DNA of 45,939 bases from an uncultured Verrucomicrobiales bacterium (lineage in GTDB: Bacteria; Verrucomicrobiota; Verrucomicrobiia; Verrucomicrobiales; Akkermansiaceae). The notes below the pieces were generated by a model. The model made no database searches. It saw nothing but the letters and a program-made list of their open reading frames with translations, and was not told the DNA's origin. Location: NCBI GenBank assembly GCA_905478925.1, contig CAJQKQ010000014.1:1-45939 (forward strand). Reading direction: 5' to 3'. Shown here in pieces: positions 22,401-31,373 of this stretch (the stretch's first letter is position 1; every line of letters begins with the position of its first letter). Both the position numbers and the translations under genes were made by a program.

Positions 22401-23411
22401 ATGCCAATGAACGATTCCGAAGAGAAAACGACAGGAGCGAGCTTCGCCGAGGTGGGCGAGGTGATTGCGAATCACCAGAGTTTCGTGATCATGAGCCATG
22501 TCCGCCCGGATGGGGATGCGATCGGATCCCAGATTGCGCTGGGGTTTTCCCTGATGGCGCTGGGGAAAACGGTTTTTCTCGTCAATGAGGACGGGGTGCC
22601 GGAGAGCCTGGAGTTCTTTAAAGGATCTGGGAAAGTCACTACGCCGCCCTCGGCGCCGCTGGATGTGGAGGTCGCCATCGCACTGGATACGGCGACGAAG
22701 CCGAGGCTTGGCGAGGGTGCGTTGCACGCCGCATCGAAGGCGAAGGTTTGGGTCAACATCGACCATCACGTTTCCAATCCCGCATACGGGGATCTGAACG
22801 TGATCGATGCAACCAGCCCCGCGACCGGGCAGATTATCTATGGCCTGATCAAGGCGCTGGACTTCCCGATGCCGGACGAAACGAGGGATGCGATCTATGT
22901 CGCGGTGTCGACGGATACGGGATCGTTCCAATATGGCTCGACCACGGCAAAGACCTACGAGATGGCCGCCGATCTGATCTGTTGCGGACTGGACGTCGGG
23001 AAAATCAACGCCGACACCTACGACAACAACCCGTTCCGCAAGCTGGAGTTGATGCGCGCCTTGCTCAATACGCTGGAGATTTCCGACGATGGGAAACTGG
23101 CGCACTGGGAGCTGCGGGAGGCCACCCGTATCGAGTTGGATCTCCAGCCTGACGACAGCGAGGGTTTGATCGACCTAATCCGTGGCGTAAAAGGGGTGCT
23201 GGTGGCTGCGTTTTTCGAGGAGCTCGAAGGTGGCAAGATCCGGGTTTCCATGCGCTCCAAGGACAAGGGCGTGAACGTGTGCGATGTGGCCAGCAGATTT
23301 GGTGGTGGAGGCCATACCCTTGCGGCTGGCATACGGATGGTCGGGCCGCTCGAGGATGCGAGGGCGAAGGTGCTCGCTGCCCTGGCGGAGGCTTTGAACA
23401 CGGAGAAATAA
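22401..23411 (+). CDS. nrnA: DHH/DHHA1 phosphoesterase (NrnA-like oligoribonuclease/pAp phosphatase)
   Basis: This 336-residue protein has the DHH motifs IMSHVRPDGDAIGSQIALG, VAIALDTAT and VNIDHHVSN, then a DHHA1 domain with DVASRFGGGGHTLAAGIRM. Members degrade short RNA fragments and dephosphorylate 3'-phosphoadenosine 5'-phosphate. ATG 22407 is an alternative start. It heads the nrnA-truB-ribF run, a common bacterial arrangement. Confidence 0.92.
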   Translation: MPMNDSEEKTTGASFAEVGEVIANHQSFVIMSHVRPDGDAIGSQIALGFSLMALGKTVFLVNEDGVPESLEFFKGSGKVTTPPSAPLDVEVAIALDTATKPRLGEGALHAASKAKVWVNIDHHVSNPAYGDLNVIDATSPATGQIIYGLIKALDFPMPDETRDAIYVAVSTDTGSFQYGSTTAKTYEMAADLICCGLDVGKINADTYDNNPFRKLELMRALLNTLEISDDGKLAHWELREATRIELDLQPDDSEGLIDLIRGVKGVLVAAFFEELEGGKIRVSMRSKDKGVNVCDVASRFGGGGHTLAAGIRMVGPLEDARAKVLAALAEALNTEK

Positions 23412-23423
23412 ATTTTAGAAACG

Positions 23424-24158
23424 ATGAGAAAAAAACAGGAAGAATATACGGGGCCGAGCGGCGTGCTGCTTGTGGACAAGGCTCCTGACATGACCTCGCA
23501 TGACGTGGTTGCCATAGCGAGGCGCGCTCTTAACACCAAGAAGATCGGTCACTGCGGGACGCTGGATCCGATGGCGACCGGGCTGCTGATGCTGGTGATC
23601 GGCAGAGCGACGAAGATCCAGGATTTGCTGATGAGCGAGGACAAGGTCTACGAAGGTACCTTGACGCTTGGGGAGCGCACCAGCACGCAGGACAAGCAGG
23701 GCGAGGTGCTGGAAACGCGCGAAGTCGGCGATTATTCTGAGTCGGATATCAAGGCGGCGTTCGAAGCCTTCACCGGTGAGTTCGAGCAGCTACCACCGAT
23801 GGTTTCCGCGATCAAGATGGGTGGGGTGCCGTTGTATAAGATGGCGCGGAAAGGCCAAGTGGTGGAACGCAAGCTGCGCCCTGTGCGGGTGGACGAATTT
23901 GAGGTGAAACGCGTGGAACTCCCGGAGGTAGATTTCCGGGTGAATTGCACGAAAGGCTTCTATGTGAGAACATACGCGAACGACATCGGTGAAAAGCTCG
24001 GCTGCGGTGCGCACTTGAGTGGACTTCGGCGGACAAATTCCGGGAAATTCACTTTGGATCGATCGGTCACGGTCGCGCAGCTCAAGGAACCCGATCCCGA
24101 GGTGCTGATGAAGGCGCTTATATCGCTGGCCGAGATTTCGCTGATGAGGGGAGCCTGA
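23424..24158 (+). CDS. truB: tRNA pseudouridine(55) synthase
   Basis: TruB converts U55 to pseudouridine in the T loop of tRNAs. The catalytic Asp48 lies in GHCGTLDPMATGLL. Other family motifs are GVLLVDKAPDMTSHDVV, PPMVSAIKMGGVPLYKMARKG and CTKGFYVRTYANDIGEKLGCGAHLSGLRR. At 244 residues it is a short form without a long C-terminal PUA domain. It lies 12 bp after nrnA and 6 bp before ribF. Confidence 0.95.
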   Translation: MRKKQEEYTGPSGVLLVDKAPDMTSHDVVAIARRALNTKKIGHCGTLDPMATGLLMLVIGRATKIQDLLMSEDKVYEGTLTLGERTSTQDKQGEVLETREVGDYSESDIKAAFEAFTGEFEQLPPMVSAIKMGGVPLYKMARKGQVVERKLRPVRVDEFEVKRVELPEVDFRVNCTKGFYVRTYANDIGEKLGCGAHLSGLRRTNSGKFTLDRSVTVAQLKEPDPEVLMKALISLAEISLMRGA

Positions 24159-24164
24159 AGCGCC

Positions 24165-25079
24165 ATGCCGATCCGGATCGACAAGCTGGAGGATTTGGCG
24201 GGTCAGGAAGGCTCGCTGCATCTGGCGCTTGGTGTATTTGACGGAGTGCACATCGGACACCAGGCGGTCATCGCGCGGGCAGTTGATGCGGCGAGGGAGC
24301 GGGGCGGGAAATCCTTTGTGGTGACATTCTCCCCGCATCCGATCCGGGTCATCGCACCGGGAAAGGCGCCGAGTTCGCTGCTTGCGACGCTGGATGACAA
24401 GGCGGAGTTGCTGAAGTCGCACGGGATAGCGGGGTTGTTGGTGATCCATTTCGATGAGGCGTTTGCGGAGATGGATGCGGCGGATTTTGTGCGGAAAATC
24501 TGTGCGGGAAATGTCGCGACGATCGCCGTGGGGGAGGACTGGCGTTTCGGTAGCCAAAGGCTTGGGGATGTGGGAATGCTCCGCAAAATGAGTATGGAAC
24601 TGGGCTTCCGGCTGGAGTCGGTGGCGCCGGTGATGTGGGACGGGGAGCGGATCAGCAGCACACGTGTCCGGCAGGCAATTCGCGACGGAAATTTCGATGC
24701 AGTCCTGCAGATGTTGGGGCGTGCCTATGAGATTTCCGGGGTCGTCATCGAGGGCAGGAAACTGGGCAGAGAGCTGGGGTTTCCGACTGCGAATCTAAGG
24801 ACAGGAGACCAGCAGGTGCCGAGGGACGGGGTTTGGGCAGTGGAAGTTGACGGTCACCTCAAGGGGGTGGCGAATCTTGGGACAAGACCCACTGTCGGGG
24901 AAGGGGAGCGTCTTCTTGAAGTGCATATTTTCGATTATTCAGGGGATCTCTATGGAAAAACGCTGAAGGTTCGTTTTGACAAGTTTCTCCGGGAAGAGAG
25001 GAAGTTCGATTCGGTCGACGAGTTGCGTGCTCAGATCGGGCTGGATGTGGCTGCGGCGACCAGTGAATTATCCTCTTGA
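24165..25079 (+). CDS. ribF: Bifunctional riboflavin kinase/FAD synthetase
   Basis: RibF makes FMN and then FAD. The N-terminal adenylyltransferase domain has GVFDGVHIGHQAV (residues 23-35), FSPHPIRV and ISSTRVRQAI. The C-terminal kinase domain has GRELGFPTANL, GVANLGTRPTVG and DLYGKTLKVRFDKFLREERKFDS. At 304 residues the length is normal. It ends the nrnA-truB-ribF run and is followed within five bases by the palindrome at 25084. Confidence 0.95.
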   Translation: MPIRIDKLEDLAGQEGSLHLALGVFDGVHIGHQAVIARAVDAARERGGKSFVVTFSPHPIRVIAPGKAPSSLLATLDDKAELLKSHGIAGLLVIHFDEAFAEMDAADFVRKICAGNVATIAVGEDWRFGSQRLGDVGMLRKMSMELGFRLESVAPVMWDGERISSTRVRQAIRDGNFDAVLQMLGRAYEISGVVIEGRKLGRELGFPTANLRTGDQQVPRDGVWAVEVDGHLKGVANLGTRPTVGEGERLLEVHIFDYSGDLYGKTLKVRFDKFLREERKFDSVDELRAQIGLDVAAATSELSS

Positions 25080-25083
25080 CCGT

Positions 25084-25105
25084 ATACTGTTATTTTGAAC
25101 AGTAT
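25084..25105. promoter_or_regulatory. Palindrome resembling an E. coli-type LexA box
   Basis: ATACTGTT and AACAGTAT are perfect inverted arms around six bases, giving TACTG-N10-CAGTA. It begins five bases after the ribF stop and lies 242 bp before the secretin start. It could be a regulator site or a hairpin in the ribF 3' region. Confidence 0.35.
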
Positions 25106-25346
25106 GTGTCATGAGCTTGTGCGAATACGGTAGACTCCGCTGGAAACTGAAAATGACTGGTTGGAAACGGATCCTTAGGAAAAGAATAAGGGAATTGCGC
25201 AGTCCGGGATGCCGTCGGCGCGAAGTGCAGATGGATTTCGACTGGTGATCGGATGGTTGGCGGACGGCGGTCCGGAAGATGAATTTTCCCGGATTTTACG
25301 CTTACTCTTTGGGCGCTCGCCGACTATACGTTTTCAAAACCTCCGC

Positions 25347-27809
25347 ATGCGCATTCCTTTTCTGACCGAACTTCCTAACCGCTGTCTCGCTGTGACTGTG
25401 CCGTTTTTTCTGGCGGGCGGCCTTTTGGCGCAAGTTTCCGGCGGTAACTCCGCACTTGCGGACAAGGAATTGGAGCGCCGCATGGCACTGGTTCAGGAGG
25501 GGCAGATGCTCCTGCTGAAAGGCGATGAAGCTTATAATTCGGGTAACTACAGGGAGGCTTCCGAAGCTTATGCGGGGGCGCGCAACGCGTTCCCGGATGC
25601 AGCGGCAAGCGCCGAGTTGAGGTCGGCGGCGACAACACGATATGTCCTTGCTAGCGTGGAATACGGTCGTGCTCTTTCACGAAAAGGAGATGTGGCCGGA
25701 GCCAAAGCGGCTGTGGACAAGGTGCTCGAGGATTCGGTTGCGCCGGATGATTTCACCGCGAAGGCCTTCCGTGCACAGCTCGACGATCCGATTCGCACGA
25801 ACCCGGCATTGACCAAGGAGCATGCGGCCGATGTCGACGAGGTGCGCAGGCTGCTCTACACGGCGCAGGGTGCGTTCGATCTGGGCAAGTTTGATGAAGC
25901 GCGTAAGCGCTACGAGGATGTGCTGCGGATCGATCCATATAATAAGGCTGCCCGTCGCGGAATGGAGCTCGTGATCGCAAAAACATCCTCCTACTCAGGC
26001 TCCGCACAGGATAAGGCTCGTGCGGAAGCCCTTGCGATGGTTGACGAGGGATGGGAGTTGCCCTTGTCGCGGGATCTGGTGATGCCGCTTCTCCCTGAGG
26101 TGGGCTTGGAGGGAAGCGGGGAGGCCGGATTCGTATCCGTTTCCAACAAGATCAGTCGTATCGTCATCCCTGAATTTCGCATTGTTCAAGGAAGCCTCAT
26201 GGAGGCTGTGGATCTCTTGCGCCTGCGTGCTGCGGAGAATGATACACTCTCCTTCGATCCTGCCCAGAAGGGTTTGAATATCACCGTGAACCTCGCTGAC
26301 CCGGCGAGTTCCCCGGCCAAGGAAATCCTTGCTAAAACCTTCGATCTTCAGGTGAACAACGTCCCGGTGGAATCGATCCTGAGATATCTCACGGACATCA
26401 CAGGGACTGCTTTCAAGACGGACGACTTCGCGGTCACCATCGTGCCTGCAGGGAATATTGCCAGTGAGCTGATCTCAAGAACCTACAGGGTTCCTCCGGA
26501 TTTCCTGAGCAATCTCTCCGCCGGATCGAATGCCGCCAGTGAACCGGAAGACATTTTCAACACGGATATCGGCGAGGGAGGTTTGCTTGCGGCACGGATG
26601 GGTGCGAGGAAAGCTCTCGCTCAGCAGGGTGTTTCTTTTCCTGAGGGTGCTTCCGCGAATTTCAATGCTGCGACGAACACGATGCGTGTCGTCAACACCC
26701 CCGGGAACCAGGATGTCATCGAACAGATCATCGAATCGATTTCCCAAACCGAGCCGGTCTCGGTGGCGGTGCGGGTGACGATGCTGAAAGTGCAGCAGGA
26801 CCGGCTTGAGGAACTCGGTTTCGACTGGATGCTGAGTTCGTTCGGCTTCGGTGGGAGCAGCTGGATCCCTGGAGCCGACCAACTGAATCTGAGCGGCGGC
26901 ACCACCGGCAATGGTACCGAAATCACTGACATAGCCAGGCTTCCTGGTTCATTCGATCCTCAGAATCCAATCACGTCGGGAAACCGCAGCGGCGATGGAG
27001 CCATCCCTGGCGATAGCATCGATTCGGTGATTTCGGCCGGTAGCAGCCGCGGTTCACAGGAGAGCAACCGCGCTCCGGGCGTCTTCGGGCTCAACGGAAT
27101 CGTTGGGAATGCTACCGTGCAGGTGCTGATGCGAGGACTGGATCAGAAAAAGGGTGTCGATCTGATGGCTCAGCCATCGGTGACAACCCGCAGCGGTCAG
27201 GCAGCATCGATCCAGCTTGTGGATGAATTCATTTATCCCACCGAATACGAGCCGCCCGAGTTGCCGAACTCGGGCGGCGGATCTATCGCGATTGGTCCCG
27301 ACGGCGGTGTCACAGCCACCGCTTCAATCGCACCTGCGATCGTCATTCCCGCAACCCCTACCGCATTTGAAAAAAGGGATTTGGGTGTAAGTCTCGAGGT
27401 TCTCCCTGTCGCCGATGCGAACCGCCGGTATGTAAATGTCACTCTGAATCCTGTGATAACGGATTTCGACGGGTTCGTTAACTATGGCAGTCCGATCAAT
27501 CAGACGTCAACTGGCCTGCTCGGGCCGATCACACAGGTGCTCACCGAGAACCAAATCCTGATGCCGATTTTCAGTGTCAGAAAGGCAAATACCAATGTCG
27601 TTGTTGCGGACGGATCAACGATCGTGATCGCAGGACTCATTAAGGATGAAATCACAAATGTGAACGACAAGACGCCGATCCTCGGTGACATTCCGCTTGT
27701 TGGAAGGCTTTTCCAATCCGAGGCGAAGAGCCACCAGTCCACCGTGATCATGTTCCTAGTGAACGTAGAGTTGCTCGATCCGACGGGTCGCGCCTACAGA
27801 GATCGCTGA
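25347..27809 (+). CDS. Secretin family outer-membrane protein (Amuc_1098-type)
   Basis: This 820-residue protein from ATG 25347 begins with a signal peptide (MRIPFLTELPNRCLAVTVPFFLAGGLLAQ); the frame is open upstream to 25209. TPR-like helices follow (GDEAYNSGNYREASEAYAGARNAFPD; GAFDLGKFDEARKRYEDVLRIDPYNK). Next come N-domain-like segments (GLNITVNL, NVPVESILRYLTDITGTAFK). The C-terminal secretin core includes MAQPSVTTRSGQAASIQLVDEFIYPTEY, VADGSTIVIAGLIKDE and PILGDIPLVGRLFQ. This matches the Akkermansia pilus secretin type. It should form an outer-membrane ring, but no PilM, PilN, PilB or pilin genes lie nearby. Confidence 0.85.
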   Translation: MRIPFLTELPNRCLAVTVPFFLAGGLLAQVSGGNSALADKELERRMALVQEGQMLLLKGDEAYNSGNYREASEAYAGARNAFPDAAASAELRSAATTRYVLASVEYGRALSRKGDVAGAKAAVDKVLEDSVAPDDFTAKAFRAQLDDPIRTNPALTKEHAADVDEVRRLLYTAQGAFDLGKFDEARKRYEDVLRIDPYNKAARRGMELVIAKTSSYSGSAQDKARAEALAMVDEGWELPLSRDLVMPLLPEVGLEGSGEAGFVSVSNKISRIVIPEFRIVQGSLMEAVDLLRLRAAENDTLSFDPAQKGLNITVNLADPASSPAKEILAKTFDLQVNNVPVESILRYLTDITGTAFKTDDFAVTIVPAGNIASELISRTYRVPPDFLSNLSAGSNAASEPEDIFNTDIGEGGLLAARMGARKALAQQGVSFPEGASANFNAATNTMRVVNTPGNQDVIEQIIESISQTEPVSVAVRVTMLKVQQDRLEELGFDWMLSSFGFGGSSWIPGADQLNLSGGTTGNGTEITDIARLPGSFDPQNPITSGNRSGDGAIPGDSIDSVISAGSSRGSQESNRAPGVFGLNGIVGNATVQVLMRGLDQKKGVDLMAQPSVTTRSGQAASIQLVDEFIYPTEYEPPELPNSGGGSIAIGPDGGVTATASIAPAIVIPATPTAFEKRDLGVSLEVLPVADANRRYVNVTLNPVITDFDGFVNYGSPINQTSTGLLGPITQVLTENQILMPIFSVRKANTNVVVADGSTIVIAGLIKDEITNVNDKTPILGDIPLVGRLFQSEAKSHQSTVIMFLVNVELLDPTGRAYRDR

Positions 27810-27830
27810 GCCACAATATCCCCATTTATT

Positions 27831-29387
27831 ATGCCAGAGCCGAGTAGCAGCGAGCCTGAAAAATATACGATCGACGAGATGATGGATCGCCTGAAGGGGC
27901 GTGACTCATCCGATGATCAACCAGAATTGGTTACCCGTTCCGACGGTAGTCAGGCGATGAAGGTTAAAAAGCGCAGGAGGCGCACGAACCAGGCAGTCAA
28001 TGAAGAGACGAAGAGGAACCAAAGGGTTCATGTGGCGCAGATCGCCGGATTTGTGATCCTGGTGGTGCTGCTGGGCTTGGCTGTGGGGATCAGCATCATT
28101 TACGCCAACAGCTCGTCGTTCCGTGACTCCCTCATCGCAAAGTTCGAAGTAGCCAGCGGTGCGAAGGTGAGTCTCATCCAGTTCCGGATGAACCCCGCGA
28201 CGGCGAATGCGAATAAGGTGGTGATGGAGTGGCCGGAAGGTAACGCCTTGGGCAGCCTCGAAGTAAGCTCGGCCGTGGCGAAGATCGCCCCCGCGAGCTT
28301 CATTGGGAAGGCGTTCAGCGGAGAGGAAATTGTGGGGGACAAGGGGCAGTTGCTTTTGAGGGCACCGAGTGAAGGCGCTGCGAGCAGAGTCTCTCCGAAG
28401 TCCGAAGGAGACGCTCCGGTCAGTTTTTCCAGGTATTCCATACCATTCCTCGACATCCAGTTCGGGGAGAAGGCGGGATCGCGCAGGACTCTGAAGGGCT
28501 CTGAAGTTTCGGTTTTCTCCAGCTCTGCCAGCGGCCATGCCGAAATCAGGCTGCGAGGCGGCCTGCTTGAATTCGATGCCTGGCCACCGATGCAGCTGGA
28601 CCGGTCCTACATCAAGGTCAGGAACGCGAGCTTCCAGATCCAGAGCATGCGTTTCGTGGTTCCAAAGAGCCCAAGCCAAAGGGCTGTCGACAAGGGGTTT
28701 GTCGATTTTTCAGGAACGATCCGGCCGCTTGAGAGCGGGACGTCACATACGCTGGAAGCGAAGGTTCAGGAACTGCGTTTGCCCTACCTGGTCGGTGCGG
28801 ATCTTGGTAGGTTTTTCCTTGGCAGTGTCGACAGCAAGGAAATCCCCGATTCAAACTTCCTGACGTTCAGTCCGGACTCGCCGGAATCCTCGACGCTTGA
28901 GCTGACATTGACGAATTCACTGGATTCACGGATCGATCTCGGTGGATTCAAGTTCCTTTCGCAGCTTTCCGCGACTCTGGATGATCGCTGGTATGAATTC
29001 CCCAATTTCGAGGATACCGTGACCTTGGTTGTGAGGAGGCGATCCGGCGAGGTGGAAATGTCCGGAATAAATATAGTGAATCGGGGCAGGATGGCGATTC
29101 AGGGTTCGATATCGAATGGTGAAGGGGGCGTGATTACCGGAAAGCTGCGTGTCGGGCTCCCGGAAACGACAATAGCCGCGGCATCGAACAAGCGACTGAA
29201 TCTGATGTTCGGCAGGGTTCGTGAGGGCTACCGATGGATTGATTTGGAAGTCGGAGGAACCACTGCGTTGCCCGTTGATAATTTCAAGGATCTCTATACC
29301 AAGGCGGCCGAAACACCGGCCGCAGAACCAGCCAAAAAAGAGGGCGATTCGGACAATTTTGAGAACCTGATCGATGGTGACGAGTAG
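27831..29387 (+). CDS. Single-pass inner-membrane protein, AsmA/GspN-like periplasmic domain
   Basis: This 518-residue protein has a charged cytoplasmic N-terminus (KVKKRRRRTNQAVNEETKR) and one membrane segment near residues 68-90 (IAGFVILVVLLGLAVGISIIYA). About 400 periplasmic residues follow. The repeating beta pattern (MAIQGSISNGEGGVITGKLRVGLPE; LLLRAPSEG; LGGFKFLSQLSATL) resembles AsmA or type II secretion GspN proteins; this is my reading, not a domain hit. It starts 21 bp after the secretin, so the two are probably cotranscribed and may bridge the envelope together. Confidence 0.6.
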   Translation: MPEPSSSEPEKYTIDEMMDRLKGRDSSDDQPELVTRSDGSQAMKVKKRRRRTNQAVNEETKRNQRVHVAQIAGFVILVVLLGLAVGISIIYANSSSFRDSLIAKFEVASGAKVSLIQFRMNPATANANKVVMEWPEGNALGSLEVSSAVAKIAPASFIGKAFSGEEIVGDKGQLLLRAPSEGAASRVSPKSEGDAPVSFSRYSIPFLDIQFGEKAGSRRTLKGSEVSVFSSSASGHAEIRLRGGLLEFDAWPPMQLDRSYIKVRNASFQIQSMRFVVPKSPSQRAVDKGFVDFSGTIRPLESGTSHTLEAKVQELRLPYLVGADLGRFFLGSVDSKEIPDSNFLTFSPDSPESSTLELTLTNSLDSRIDLGGFKFLSQLSATLDDRWYEFPNFEDTVTLVVRRRSGEVEMSGINIVNRGRMAIQGSISNGEGGVITGKLRVGLPETTIAAASNKRLNLMFGRVREGYRWIDLEVGGTTALPVDNFKDLYTKAAETPAAEPAKKEGDSDNFENLIDGDE

Positions 29388-29401
29388 GTATTGATGATAT
29401 C

Positions 29402-31024
29402 TCAGTCGCCTTTTGGCAAGATCTCGACGCCTAGAAGGCAGACATCGTCATCGAAGTGATGGCCTTTCGAGAAATCAAGGACGGTATCGAGGATCTCATT
29501 GAGCCATCCGTCGAGGGGCTTTCCGGCGTTACTTCCTGCGATGCCAAGCAGCCGCGTATCGAGGAACTGTTCTCCGGCCTCGTTTTCAGCTTCGAGCACG
29601 CCGTCTGTGAATAGAAGCAGGCGGCGGATTCCAACCAAGCTAATGCCAGTGCTTTCATAGGAGGCATTGGCAATCAGGCCGAGTGCGGGGCCTTTTTGTT
29701 TTTTTCCGGAGCATAGCTGTAGACTCGCGCCCTCGCCGGCGGCGACCGGCCCCGGGTGGCCTGCGCAAGAGTAATCCAAGGTGAGGGATTCCAGGTCGAT
29801 GATACCGTAGAAGGCGGTTGCGAACATCGTTATGTTTGCGCGCTGGAGTATGGAAGTGAGACCCAGGTTCATGGATTTGAGAAATTCCGCCGAGCTCCGC
29901 CCTTTCGCATTCTGAGTGACAATCAGTCCGCGGAGCATGGAAACGATCAGCGCGGCTCGGATTCCGTGCCCCATGACATCGCAGATAAAGACACCGTAGC
30001 GGTTCTTCCCGAGGGAAAGTACCTCGTAGAAATCCCCGGCGAGGCCGGATATCGGGAGATAGCGGGAGCCGAACAAGAGCCGGTTGCCGTTTTGCGAGAT
30101 CGCGTTGGGAAAGCTGGTTGTCGAAAGCGCCTGCTGGATCTCTCGGGCGAGCTTCAGTTCCTCCTCATAGGATGCGTTTTTCTGCTGAAGTTCGTTGGCG
30201 AGGTCAGTGGCCTGGTTTTGAGCTAAGACAAGGGAGGTGACATCGCTGGAGACACCGAACGTGCCCTTGATGTTGCCCGACTTGTCGCGCCACGGGAACT
30301 TGGAAGTTACAACATAGGTCTCCGCGCTCTCGCGCCATGTCTCGCGTTCGAGTTGTCCCGTCATCGGGATGCCTGTTTCAATGATCCGTCCCTCATCGGC
30401 CGCCGCCTTCTCCCAGTGGGTATTAGAAAACAGATCGCGATCGTGTTTGCCGACCATTTCTGAACTGGATGCGTAACCGTGGTATTCGGCCATGCCCTTG
30501 TTCACCATAACCAGCTTGGAACCGAGATCCTTGAAATAGATCTGCAAGGGAACGTGGTCGATGAGGGCACGGAGAAGGTGGCGCTCCTCCTCGATCTGGG
30601 CTTCGGCGGCTTTCCTGAGGCTGATGTCGATCATCGAGCCGGCGATACGCAACGCATGCCCCTGGCGATCCCTCACCACGGTTCCGCGAATCCGAAGCCA
30701 GCGCCAATCGTTGCCACCGGTCTGTACCCTGGCGTCTACGGCGAGTGTTTCCGGCCCATTGGAATCGAGCGCCTGTGCGACGGCGCGCACAAAATCCGGG
30801 CGATCGACGTGGTGGACGGGAAGGTGCGGTGGGAGGAAGATGTTCGGGGCGCCTGAGGCGGTGCATTCGAGGAACTCGAGGATGCGGCGGGAGTAGAAAA
30901 TAGCCTTTTCACCGGTGATCCAGTCCCAGATGCCTTCGTTTGAGGCTCTCAGCGCGAGTTCCAGGCGGTCGGATTCGAGGTTTGGGTTGGGAGATTGGTC
31001 TGGCATGGGATCGGTACGCCGCAT
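29402..31024 (-). CDS. PAS domain-containing SpoIIE-type PP2C phosphatase
   Basis: This 540-residue protein may also start at ATG 31006 (534 residues). A PAS/PAC module covers about residues 20-140 (WDWITGEKAIFYSRRILEFLE; RIAGSMIDISLRKAAEAQ). A second PAS covers about 150-270 (DHVPLQIYFKDLGSKLVMVNKGMAEY). A coiled linker then leads to a SpoIIE/RsbU phosphatase domain with metal-binding motifs AGDFYE, CDVMGHGIRAAL, FTDGVLEAENEAG and DDDVCLLG. Such proteins dephosphorylate anti-sigma-factor antagonists in partner-switching systems. It has no transmembrane segment. The partner genes are not in this window. Confidence 0.9.
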   Translation of the reverse strand: MRRTDPMPDQSPNPNLESDRLELALRASNEGIWDWITGEKAIFYSRRILEFLECTASGAPNIFLPPHLPVHHVDRPDFVRAVAQALDSNGPETLAVDARVQTGGNDWRWLRIRGTVVRDRQGHALRIAGSMIDISLRKAAEAQIEEERHLLRALIDHVPLQIYFKDLGSKLVMVNKGMAEYHGYASSSEMVGKHDRDLFSNTHWEKAAADEGRIIETGIPMTGQLERETWRESAETYVVTSKFPWRDKSGNIKGTFGVSSDVTSLVLAQNQATDLANELQQKNASYEEELKLAREIQQALSTTSFPNAISQNGNRLLFGSRYLPISGLAGDFYEVLSLGKNRYGVFICDVMGHGIRAALIVSMLRGLIVTQNAKGRSSAEFLKSMNLGLTSILQRANITMFATAFYGIIDLESLTLDYSCAGHPGPVAAGEGASLQLCSGKKQKGPALGLIANASYESTGISLVGIRRLLLFTDGVLEAENEAGEQFLDTRLLGIAGSNAGKPLDGWLNEILDTVLDFSKGHHFDDDVCLLGVEILPKGD

Positions 31025-31149
31025 CTACGGACGGTGTTGATAATGAAGAGCGTCCCGGCTCCCTGCATCAAGGAATTTCGTGGCAAGAAACCTCCCTTGG
31101 CCTGCGATCAGGGGTTGCCTTTCGGCGCGGATTGGCTATGAGGGGCGCG

Positions 31150-31299
31150 ATGAAACGTTTCGCCCTACTTTCCGCCCTTGTTGCATTCGGTCTCGGCGCC
31201 TGCGAACGGCATGAGTTCGACGGCCCGAATGGCACCAGGCAGCTTCACGAGCATGGGGACTCCCACGGGGAGCACTCCGCTGAAGATGCCCCACACTAA
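31150..31299 (+). CDS. Small His-rich lipoprotein
   Basis: This 49-residue ORF starts MKRFALLSALVAFGLGACERH. The lipobox LGAC sets the lipidated Cys at position 18, leaving a short mature peptide rich in His and Asp/Glu (LHEHGDSHGEHSAEDAPH), which could bind metal. An ATG at 31138 is in frame and would add four residues. It is divergent from the phosphatase gene. The signal peptide and lipobox support a real gene; the function is unknown. Confidence 0.6.
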   Translation: MKRFALLSALVAFGLGACERHEFDGPNGTRQLHEHGDSHGEHSAEDAPH

Positions 31300-31335
31300 G
31301 CGAGAGCTTTCCAGAAGGCGGAAGTAGTGAATTCA

Positions 31336-31357
31336 GCGTCCCTGCTCAAAGGGACGC
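31336..31357. other. Stem-loop in the permease leader
   Basis: GCGTCCCT and AGGGACGC form a perfect 8-bp stem with a six-base loop, ending 16 bases before the permease ATG at 31374. No T-tract follows. It could end the lipoprotein transcript or modulate translation of the permease. Confidence 0.4.
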
Positions 31358-31373
31358 AGCCCTTGGGCGAAAT

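Noticed and set aside
22308..23105. Minus-strand 265-residue ORF opposite nrnA
   Set aside because: The DHH and DHHA1 motifs on the plus strand are complete, so the reverse frame is a shadow.
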